Assembly: GCF_910592395.1 (NCBI RefSeq)
Contig: NC_088311.1
Location: 8,868,501-8,932,500, forward strand
Origin: Lineus longissimus
Taxonomy: Eukaryota; Nemertea; Pilidiophora; Heteronemertea; Lineidae
Reading direction: 5' to 3'
Length of the DNA stretch: 64,000 nt
Shown: positions 24,891 to 34,834 of the stretch, piece by piece
How the letters are laid out: each line of letters begins with the position of its first letter
Position numbering within the stretch: position 1 is the stretch's first letter
Notes under the pieces: model-generated
What the model saw: the letters and a program-made list of their open reading frames with translations, nothing else
What the model was told of the DNA's origin: nothing
Database searches by the model: none
Translations under genes and position numbers: made by a program

Positions 24891-25289
24891 ATAAATATGT
24901 TTTTGTCCGCTCGGAACTGTTTAATCTACAGACATAGGCATCACACTGTAGGCCCTAATTAGATCAATACCCATGTCGTGATTTTACTATTTAGCAAATT
25001 TTATCCCGGCAAATTATATTTTAATGTGATTTATCCCGGCAAATTATATATTAATGTGATTTGACAGGTCATATTTAGGCCTAATACTAATAGTGATCAA
25101 CCTTGTTACTATTGATTGATTATTGGCAACAATCACTGTTCATTAATAAGTTCGAGGAAAAATGTTGAGATCAACTTTGTTATCCGAAGCGTATAGGCCT
25201 AGGATTGATTGATTATGTCGTTTATCTTGTAATATTCATGTAACTATGTACACTGTATTATGATGTACTGTCTGTACTTTTGTGATAGG

Positions 25290-25545
25290 GGTGTCTCCAA
25301 AACCAAGACCCAAGACCCAAGACCTACAAAACCAAGACCCAAGACCCAAGATGTTGATGGGTCTTGGTTTTGTAGGTCTTGGTCCCCAACCAAGACCCAA
25401 GACCCAAGACCTACAAAACCAAGACTCCCCACCTACAAAACCAAGACCTACAAAACCAAGACCCATCAACATCTTGGGTCTTTGGTCTTGGTTTTGTAGG
25501 TCTTGGGTCTTGGGTCTTGGGTCTTGGGTCTTGGTTTTGTAGACA
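25290..25545. repeat. Inverted minisatellite foldback (CAAGACC / GGTCTTG)
   Basis: Blocks of CCAAGACCCAAGACC and CTACAAAACCAAGACC alternate with their reverse complements. The outer flanks also match: GGTGTCTCCAAAACCAAG on the left against CTTGGTTTTGTAGACAC on the right. The whole 250 bp can fold into nested hairpins. Open frames on both strands are low-complexity artefacts. Confidence 0.7.
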
Positions 25546-25989
25546 CTCTTGTGATAGCTGTGCAACTGCAAGTAAATACTTAGTTAGTTCATCACCTTTC
25601 GTACAGATGGCACTGCAGGTGAGGGGTTTGGTGTGTTTGGGAAAGGTCTCACCTTGAGCGGTTGAGGACAATGTCACAACCAGAGGATTTTTATCTATGG
25701 TATGGGTTTGCCAAGGCTTCTTTGAGGGTTTATAACGAATTATGGGCTTTTCCCCCCGCATTGATGTATCTGTAGTCGTCACAAGCAACTATCACGTCGG
25801 TACTTTACGCATATTACATGTCCGTGTATGTAAAGTTTCTTGTACTGTGCTATTGATTATGTAACTTTTCTTGTACAATAAATTTTTTTCACATTTGACA
25901 GTACCTAGAGTTTTTGCTTCGTCTTTGCTGTTCGGATGACGTATTTCACTGTACCGGTAATCACTGCTATCTTAGCGGATACACGCTGA

Positions 25990-27490
25990 GGGTTCCAATA
26001 AGAAAACCGTACGAGTGGCAGATCTTCTACGGCTCTGAAAGCAATCACTGTTATCCTTAAGGAGACACACTGAGGGTCCCCAGCAGCGATCAACTTGGTT
26101 ATCTGGATAGTCTTGATAGATAATTGGCAGTAATCACTGTTATCCTTAAGGAGACACACTGAGGGTCCCCAGCAGCGATCAACTTGGTTATCTGGATAGT
26201 CTTGGTAGATAATTGGCAGTAATCACTGTTATCCTTAAGGAGACACACTGAGGGTCCCCAGCAGCGATCAACTTGGTTATCTGGATAGTCTTGATAGATA
26301 ATTGGCAGTAATCACTGTTATCCTTAAGGAGACACACTGAGGGTCCCCAGCAGCGATCAACTTGGTCATGTGAGCAGTAGTGATTTATTCATGGCAATAA
26401 AACTGTTATGAGAGAGGAGACACACTGAGGGTCCCCAGCAGCGATCAACTTGGTTATCTGGATAGTCTTGATAGATAATTGGCAGTAATCACTGCTATCC
26501 TTAAGGAGACACAATGAGGGTCCCCAGCAGCGATCAACTTGGTTATCGGAGTAGTCTTGATAGATAATTGGCAGTAATCACTGCTATCCTTAAGGAGACA
26601 CACTGAGGGTCCCCAGCAGCGATCAACTTGGTTATCGGAGTAGTCTTGATAGATCAATTGGCAGTAACCACTGCTATCCTTAAGGAGACACACTGAGGGT
26701 TCCCAGCAGCGATCAACTTGGTTATCGGAGTAGTCTTGATAGATAATTGGCAGTAATCGTTGTTATCCTTAAGGAGACACACTGAGGGTCCCCAGCAGCG
26801 ATCAACTTGGTTATCGGAGTAGTCTTGATAGATAATTGGCAGTAACCACTGCTATCCTTAAGGAGACACACTGAGGGTCCCCAGCAGCGATCAACTTGGT
26901 TATCTGGATAGTCTTGATAGATAATTGACAGTAATCGTTGTTATCCTTAAGGAGACACACTGAGGGTCCCCAGCAGCGATCAACTTGGTTATCTGGATAG
27001 TCTTGATAGATAATTGGCAGTAATCGTTGTTATCCTTAAGGAGACACACTGAGGGTCCCCAGCAGCGATCAACTTGGTTATCTGGATAGTCTTGATAGAT
27101 AATTGGCAGTAATCACTGCTATCCTTAAGGAGACACAATGAGGGTCCCCAGCAGCGATCAACTTGGTTATCGGAGTAGTCTTGATAGATAATTGGCAGTA
27201 ATCACTGCTATCCTTAAGGAGACACACTGAGGGTCCCCAGCAGCGATCAACTTGGTTATCGGAGTAGTCTTGATAGATAATTGGCAGTAACCACTGCTAT
27301 CCTTAAGGAGACACACTGGGGGTCCCCAGCAGCGATCAACTTGGTTATCGGAGTAGTCTTGATAGATAATTGGCAGTAATCACTGTTATCCATAAGGAGA
27401 CACACTGAGGGTCCCCAGCAGCGATCAACTTGGTTATCTGGATAGTCTTGATAGATAATTGGCAGTAATCACTGTTATCCTTAAGAAGAC
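25990..27490. repeat. 89-bp tandem repeat array, about 17 units
   Basis: Units begin GGAGACACACTGAGGGTCCC and include CAGCAGCGATCAACTTGG and AGATAATTGGCAGTAATC. They recur every 89 bp from about 26061. Variants at a few sites (TTATCTGGATAG versus TTATCGGAGTAG, ACTGTTATCC versus ACTGCTATCC) define subfamilies. One unit near 26365-26420 has its middle replaced. Not coding: frames break at each unit. Confidence 0.85.
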
Positions 27491-27493
27491 ACA

Positions 27494-28259
27494 CTGGCTG
27501 TGACTGTATCCTCTCTCTCACCATGTAGACAACTTGGCAGAGCAGCCAAGACTGATTTGGCCTGGCTGTGACTGTCTCATCTCTCTCACCATGTAGACAA
27601 CTTGGCAGAGCAGCCAGGACTGATTTGGCCTGGCTGTGACTTCCTCATCTCTCTCACCATTTGACAACTTAATAATAATATTGCCCTACTGCCTTTTTCA
27701 TGAATTAATTTTGAGCATTATGTTTACAACGTAGTTGACAATAATTATAGTGAGAGAGATGAGACAGTCACAGCCAGGCCAAATCAGTCTTGGCTGCTCT
27801 GCCAAGTTGTCAACATGGTGAGAGAGATGAGGAAGTCACAGCCAGGCCGAATCAGTCCTGGCTGCTCCACCGTGTTGACAACATGATGAGAGAGATTAGG
27901 AAGTCACAGCTAGGCCGAATCAGTCCTGGCTGCTCCACCGTGTTGACATCATGATGAGAGAGATTAGGAAGTCACAGCTAGGCCGAATCAGTCCTGGCTG
28001 CTCCACCGTGTTGACAACATGATGAGAGAGATTAGGAAGTCACAGCTAGGCCGAATCAGTCCTGGCTGCTCCACCGTGTTGACAACATGATGAGAGTGAT
28101 GAGACAGTCACAGCTAGGCCGCATCAGTCTTCGCCGCACTGCCTAGTTATTGATATGGCGAGAGAGATGAGACAGTCACAGCCAGGCCAAATCAGTCTTG
28201 GCTGCTCTGCCAAGTTGTCTACACGGTGAGAGAGATGAGAGACAGTCACAGCCAGGCAT
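27494..28259. repeat. 68-bp tandem repeat arranged as an inverted pair
   Basis: Two and a half units (GGCTGTGACTGT, CTCTCTCACCATG, GACAACTTGGCAGAGCAGCC) run in one orientation at 27496-27665. After an AT-rich spacer, about seven and a half units run in the opposite orientation at 27749-28259. The period is 68 bp. The layout implies inversion of part of an array, or foldback amplification. Confidence 0.8.
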
Positions 28260-28274
28260 CGCCCTCGCTGTCAT

Positions 28275-28570
28275 AATTCGTCGTCCCCCCGACTTAATAA
28301 GTCGTCCCCCCCCCCGACTTAATAAGTCGTCCCCCCCCGAGATAATAAGTCGTCCCCCCGACTTACTAAGTCGTCCCCCCGAGATAATAAGTCGTCCCCC
28401 CGACATAATAAGTCGTCCCCCCGACTTAATAAGTCGTCCCCCCGAGATAATAAGTCGTCCCCCCGACTTACTAAGTCGTCCTCCCGACTTACTAAGTCGT
28501 CCCCCCCGACTTACTAAGTCGTCCCCCGAGATAATAAGTCGTCCCCCCGACTTAATAAGTCGTCCCGCCG
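28275..28570. repeat. About 20-bp minisatellite with CGACTTAATAAGTCG palindromes
   Basis: Roughly fifteen units alternate between two forms, GACTTAATAAGTCGTCCCCC and GAGATAATAAGTCGTCCCCC (with ACTTACTAAGT variants). The first form contains a self-complementary AGTC core. C-runs vary from 3 to 9. Confidence 0.8.
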
Positions 28571-28959
28571 AGAATTTTTTTTTTTCGATGTCCTTTCCCA
28601 GCCAAAGTAGATTTCAGAGAAAAATTCAATAATTTTAGTGCTTAAATGAAAAGTCCATAGGCCTACTACAAGAGGGCAAGCACGATAATACTAGTAACCT
28701 GATGTCAGCAGTACAGTGAAGATAGTAGTCTACATGTTAGTTCATAATAATAACAGCTCAAGATCACAAGAAACCACAGATCCCGGCGCCCCCCGCCCAC
28801 TGACGAAGACCCAGTCGCGCAACTCGATCCATCTCACCCGTTCTCACCCTGGCCAAGTTGAGCGCGTAAATACCACGAAAGGGTTAAATTTATCTATTAA
28901 TAGAATATTCAAATAAGATTGCCGTCATGTTGATGCACCGCCTGACCATGCTCCACACA

Positions 28960-29102
28960 TAGATAACGCATGCGCAGTAGCAGCATCTTAAATGGAGGAT
29001 TGGTCACGTGAGGGTCTGGGCGGCGATCATCAAAGCGGGTCCCACGAGCGACCAAAAGGTTCCCAGCAGCGATCGCGCTCTCCGAACCCTGATCGATTCT
29101 CA
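28960..29102 (+). promoter_or_regulatory. Candidate LRRC42 promoter / right copy of 85-bp inverted repeat
   Basis: CGCATGCGCA at 28967-28976 matches the NRF1 site. ATTGG at 28999-29003 is an inverted CCAAT box. CACGTG at 29005-29010 is an E-box. This cluster opens the 85-bp repeat at 29002-29086, whose mirror copy is at 24465-24549. A donor-like CTCAG/GTAATT at about 29101 would allow a non-coding first exon for LRRC42, 1.26 kb upstream of its ATG. Function is inferred from motif density only. Confidence 0.4.
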
Positions 29103-29605
29103 GGTAATTCCAATATAAGAAAACAAACTTTTGAAAACAAGTTGGCTTAAAGCAACTGCTGATATGGTCCCCCAATTCCAGACCTTGGATTCTATTGACT
29201 AATGAGAAAACCCCCAGTCTGCAGACGGTATGGCCCCTAGTGGGCGTTTTTAGTGTAATAAAAGAATTTGAATTTGAATTTATTTGCATTTTCTGCCCGC
29301 CGCTCCATTGAAAGAAACTGACATAATTGCATCACTGTCATCGTGGTAGAGTAAAGAATGTGCATCCAAAATTTCGATCGATTGCGCAATCACCAACACT
29401 GTTATTCTGTACAGTACAATACACTAGGCCTACTACAGGGGTACTGGAAAAAACGGTTGATGACTGAACTGGGTATCTGGCATGGAATAGTAGGATGATA
29501 GTAGGATACAGATAGAAATCAGCGCATGTAATGTCATGTATGTATGAAGTCGAGGCCTGCATTTGATTTAATGTCGTCGGCAATACCTGTCATGCTTGGT
29601 GTGAT

Positions 29606-29785
29606 CACAGGCCCTTGAGTACATGTCTTTATAATAGGGGTACAGAAGGCGTAAAATAGGGGTATAAGCCCAGGAACTAGGCTAGCATAGAGAAAATGCT
29701 AGCCTAGTTCCTTGGCTTATCCCCCTATTTTACGCCTATTTTACGCCTTCTACCCCTATTATAGACATGTACTCAAGGGCCTGTG
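29606..29785. mobile_element. 180-bp foldback element with near-perfect arms
   Basis: From CACAGGCCCTTGAGTACATG to its reverse complement at the right end, the two 80-90-bp arms match almost throughout, with a short AGAGAAAA centre. A small duplication of TATTTTACGCC is present in the right arm only. There is no coding frame. It resembles a foldback MITE or a hairpin-forming insertion 0.6 kb upstream of LRRC42. Confidence 0.7.
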
Positions 29786-30359
29786 GTGTGATGTCAAATA
29801 TGTCAAAGAAATCAATAGATGAGATGATCATAATCTGGAATGTTTATCAGACGACTGTAACAAGACTTAGAAGAAAGTTTTTTCAGTATTTGAATTAGTT
29901 TTCCTTCATAAAGCAGCATGTCAACCGTGCATAATAAGTCAGATTGAGGTATGTCTATTGAAGCGATGCATGATCGTACAAGTTTGAACAACTTGACATG
30001 AAACAGGTTTTCGCACGTAGGCGTTTGCTCTGTGTTGTTGTTTTTTTGCATATGTGTACACCTCGGTCGAAAGTAAACGAACACTTGAAATTTCCACATA
30101 ATATCTTCTAAAATATTGGGGGGTTGGAGGGTTGGGGGGTGGTGGTAGCCCTTTTCAAGAGAAAGGAGCGATACACTACAGTGCAAAAGTGGTTAATTTC
30201 TAAAAGTTAATGCACTTTGTCAATTAAAACGAATACATTACATGCAAAAAACTTTTATCACGCAGTCCATGATGTCACCTTGACCATGTAGTCTGGACCA
30301 TGGACATTGTTACTGAAAGGTGAAAATCCCCTGGGCCCGGGTCCCAAAAAAGATTTAGG

Positions 30360-32993
30360 ATGGATGATGTCCTGCTTGACTACGGTGATGTTCTAACATC
30401 TTACATGAACGCAGCAAGAGGATCCTCGTCTCAATCATCGCAGCTACAGCAGAGAATTCGAGAAAAGAGGAAGACAGCTGATGACCCTGAAGGCGTGCAT
30501 GAGAAAGGATACAAGAGAACTAAGTTTAATGCACGTCGTGATAGCAGTCTCGAACAAGTGTCGTCTGCTAGTCAAAATGAGAACTTGTGGCAGCCAATTT
30601 ATAAAGGTTCCAAATCGACAACAAGGCCAGCACAACAAGAACAATATGACAAACCCTCTTGTGAATCACAAGACGATCAAAACTTGGATATGATGAGTCA
30701 AAATCCGTTATCGTTGTTCGAAATCTGTACAAGTTATGTTGCTGAGAATGTCCTTCTTGTTGACTCATTTGTTGGATTTCCGGATGATGTTGGAAGGAAG
30801 ATATTTGCAAGCTGCGAATCAAAGAAAGTGTTTGATTGTTTAGAATCCAAATCGATTGGTGCTATGACGCTTTTTGATGAAGCATACTGCGATGCTGTTC
30901 TGCCTTCATTGGACTTGACTGGTTGTCATCGCGCTCTCGGGATTCACCTGGAACACTTTGTGATATTCACTCACCTGGTGGAAGTGGACTTGACCTCCTG
31001 CAAGCTAGGTGATGATCATGATATGCTTTCATACTTGGCGACATTGACTTGGTAAGGAAAGTCTATCTAAAGGAAACGTCATCTGACATATGTGATTTAT
31101 TCACATTTCAGGGAAGAAATATGAGAACTTTTCCAACTTAGTATTAAACATATCGATTGAAGATGAAGCCATCCTTGTTTTGATTATTAGGGGTCTTGGA
31201 CTTTATAGGATAGATATGATCATGTTTCCTGATAACATTTTGACTTGTTTCACTTTCAGCCTGACCTGCCTGGGTCTAGCAGATAATGCTCTGACAGATG
31301 ACGGTGTGCAACGTCTGACCGCACCTTTGAGAATGTTCGGCAAGGGACCAACATCACTTCGATATCTCATCCTCAGTGGTAAGGGATCATCTCAAAATTG
31401 CTTGATGCCATGAGAGATTGCCTCTTGTTTCATCTCTCCTTGAACCCCCTCCATGGGAACCCTCAAAATTAAAAAAAATACTTAACCTGGCATCGGTATT
31501 TTATTTGGATGATGCTGGAAGTTTAAAAAAGAGACAACATTTTTGCAGGAAAATGGCTGACCCTCCCCCAAGATGAATACATTTCATCTCCTGGCATCAA
31601 GCAATGTTGAGATGATCCCTATTGAAGTAAGAAATCAGTCCAGTTTCATTCAAGGAAAGTTGCATGCATGTCAAAAGTTACATATGATTTCAGAATTTAT
31701 CAATATTATGTATAAACTGGGCACATTTCGTTCACTAGTATTTGATAGAAAAGCACAGTTACTTTGGCCACTGGGTCTCAAGTTAGTTATGCAGTTAGAT
31801 TAGAATCAAATAGATTGGCTCATAAGTCTCCTTCTCGTGTCTAGGATATAGAAGGTGAAATAGTCTCCAGGTGTTACAATATTTATTACAGGGAATTCAA
31901 CCATCACCAAACGAGTTGTCCGTTACCTCAAATGCTTCAAAGATTTGCAGCATTTAGATCTGTCTGGGACAAGTCTAACGGTAAGAATTGAGTTGAATTC
32001 AGTGTATTGATATCAAGGCAACAGAAGAGAGTCAGTTGGAATGGACTCGCATCTACAACAGTTACAGATCTTGACCCTCAATGTTTTGACATTGCTTTGC
32101 CATCAGACTGCCCACGCAGTAAGGTTATAATGCAGGAGATACCTCTGTATTTTAGAATATTGTTAATAGGGCTAAAACTCCTTCCTTAAAAAGATACATA
32201 TAAGGGTATAATCTTGATACATATTTCCAGATTGCAGACTTGCCCTTTCTGTATGATAGTCTCAAGATGACCTTGTCCAAGTTGACCTCGACCAAGTATC
32301 CTCTATGTAGCACTGAAGGATGGGCGGCTAATATTGTTGATAAATGGAAGCACCACACGGCTGAACCCTGCTCCAGTAAACCCAAAGGCACTGCCAAACT
32401 GTCGAATATGTCTGGATTTTATGGAAGTAAGTTTTACCTTGTAGCTATTTCAGTCCAAGCCTCCCACTCACTTCCATGAAATTGAAAAAGGCTATCAGTC
32501 CATGATTGTACCTTTTTTTTTCGAAGTCACACCCTACCTTTGACTCCAGTAGTAATGATGATGGTGTGATCTTGAAACTTTTTATTCTCATTTGGCGGTT
32601 TTTCTTTTACTTTCAGGAAAGAAACCAGCTCCAATGCCATGCTCCTCGCCAGCAACTAGAGACTTTAAACCAAGACTTTTAGTCACAAAAGCAAGTTCTA
32701 GTGAGAGTACAAGTGACAACATTCTCATTCAGAAAGCTAAGAAGGATCTTGTGAATAACAATGTCGGCAAAAAGCTAGGAGGTGGTTTGAAAATTTCTAA
32801 AGGAGCTGCAGATTCTCCCGATTTTGTACGGAAAATGAGAATGAAGTGGATCGCTAGCAATCGGCAGACATCTGGTGATGGAATAGTTGATGAAAAACAA
32901 AATGAGAACTCAGATTTACTGTCCACTTACACGCGGAGTGGCACTGAGGCTAAGAGTCCGAAGTCGTTGTGGGAAGCCATGAGTTCATGGTGA
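30360..32993 (+). CDS. LRRC42: Leucine-rich repeat containing 42, 5 coding exons
   Basis: LRRC42 is a conserved animal leucine-rich repeat protein of poorly known function. Exons: 30360-31051, 31260-31378, 31892-31980, 32231-32426, 32617-32993. Phases agree and give 490 residues (human 428). The first 115 residues are polar and species-specific. Similarity begins at SLFEICTSYVAENVLLVDSF, GFPDDVGRKIF, then the LRR strands LVEVDLTSCKLGD, LTCLGLADNALTDDGVQRLTAPLR, LRYLILSG and LQHLDLSGTSL. The conserved post-LRR module CSTEGWAANIVDKW and FYGRKKPAP follows. The ATG is followed by an open 692-bp exon; a non-coding upstream exon is possible. A poly(A) signal is at 33213-33218. Confidence 0.93.
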
Positions 32994-33212
32994 ATACGGG
33001 AGTCAATATAGGATGCCATGCCTGAGAGTTCGTTCTGGCTTTGCTGATTTGTGTATGCATTGTCGGGAAGTGGTTCTCTGCCAGGACTGGGCAATTAAAA
33101 CCATTGAACTCTGATGTGGATGATTTCGTGTCTCCGACATTGATGAAATTGGTGACTGCCCTAGTCTAAAAAGTGACTTTACATGCACTTTTTCTTGTGT
33201 CATTTGTTCTCA

Positions 33213-33218
33213 AATAAA
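33213..33218 (+). other. LRRC42: LRRC42 poly(A) signal
   Basis: AATAAA lies 220 bp after the LRRC42 stop codon and is followed by a T-rich stretch, a normal position for 3' end formation. Confidence 0.55.
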
Positions 33219-33599
33219 ATTTTACTGTCATATATGTTAAATTTTCTTTAAAAATATACAATTTCTTGAACTGATTGTGTTGTCTCCTCTTTGGTCTCAT
33301 AAATGTTGTGAGAGCGATGAATTTTATCAAGGATCTGGTCGTAAAGACTAGCAAATGCTTTCTACTTCAGTTTTCTACAGAAAGGCCTTGTGTAAATGTA
33401 CATAGAATCTTAGATAAAAGCATTTGCTAGGGTTTATTCATATCGCCCAGTGTCTCAAACAATGAAGTTCTTCCTCCATCTATTGACTTGCTTGGAGTGA
33501 CATCTACTTGCGTGGTGTGCCACTGAACTGTAAGTTGGGGGATCAGCTCCATTGACTGATTGTTTACAGACTGGTTGTGACCGTGCCTTGTTTCATTGA

Positions 33600-34500
33600 T
33601 TGGGTTCATTCATTGACTGGTTGAGCTGATGTCCCTATCGTTCATCAATTTGATTCATTGTCTGGTTGTGACAACATCCTCTTCACCATTTGGTAACATT
33701 GACCATTTTGATTGCTTATATCTACATCCTTGATGCTGACTGACTGCTCTTTATTACTGGTTATGTCAATGATTTGTATACGAGGTAGGAGTATCAAAAA
33801 CCCGATCTCAGGGTGATGTCCTCTTCTGGCTGATTCCAAACTGATTGTGTCAAATGCCCCCCCCCCATTGGCGCCGTCAGCTGGCTGCTTATGTCCCCTA
33901 TGGTTAAGGACAGGCTCCATTATTGGTTGTGCCAATGTCACCAAGCTTACAACTGGTTGTGTCAATATCTCCTTTGTTTTCTGACTGTCTTCATTACCTG
34001 GTTGTGCCTGCCCCTCTTTTTAATGACCGGCACCTTTCAACTGGCAGCGTCAATGTACCCGCAATGGCTATTGACAGGCTCCATCACTCGGTTGTGTTGC
34101 TTGTGTCAATATCACCTATGTTCACTGACGGGCTCCATCAACTGTCGTTGTGTCAATGTCCATTGTGTTTACTGTGCGGCTCCATTAACTGGTTGTGCCA
34201 ATGTCCCCAACGCTTACAATTGTTTTTTTTTCAATGACTGGCTTCAGCAACTTGCTTTTCAATAACCCCTATGCTCATTGTCTTTCTCCATCAGTTGTGG
34301 TTGTGTCACTGTCACCAATGTTTTCTGGGCGCCTCCATTCACCGGTTGTGTCAATGTCTCCAAAATTTATTATTGATAGTGGCAATGTCCCCGTCCCGCC
34401 AATGTTCACTGACTGGCTTGTGTGTTTAGTGGCCATGTCTGGCTCCATCAATAACTATGTCCTCCATGTGTACTGGCTCTAATAATGCTACATTGACTGT
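33600..34500. repeat. Degenerate minisatellite (GACTGGCTCCAT / GGTTGTGTCAATGTC)
   Basis: The words TGACTGGCTCCATCAACTGG, GGTTGTGTCAATGTC and CCCCAATGTTCACTG recur about 15 times at intervals of roughly 55-65 bp. Copies are strongly diverged. Open frames here are translations of the repeat. It fills most of the gap between LRRC42 and the SLC38 gene. Confidence 0.65.
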
Positions 34501-34834
34501 CACCTGCCTTTAACTCCACCTCTCAGTTTCAGAACCGCATATGGACTCATTATGCGGAGTTACTGGCCCAGATTTAAATATATTTGTCGTGATCCTTATG
34601 TTCATCCATGAATAAATTGAACCCCGACAACACCTGATCACTTCCATTAATGCACCACAGTCTATTCCAAGCTTTATATTTCAAACTACAAGTACTTCAC
34701 CAGGTATACACATGTAAGCACTTGATTTGGGACGTCTTGCGTTAACTTTCGAAATGCTTCGCTACGTTTCGGACAGTGGAGGGACACCAAGAAACCTCAG
34801 TGACCAGTCCACACAAAATTTTCGAATCGGCCAA

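Noticed and set aside
25236-25788. Several open frames of 62-125 codons on both strands
   Set aside because: All arise from the CAAGACC foldback repeat and encode low-complexity peptides in every frame.
28198-28632. 144-codon plus-strand frame rich in SRPPDL and IISRPP
   Set aside because: It is a direct translation of the 20-bp minisatellite.
33891-34482. Frames of 95-124 codons rich in hydrophobic residues that could suggest membrane proteins
   Set aside because: They follow the GGTTGTGTCAATGTC minisatellite and overlap in several frames.
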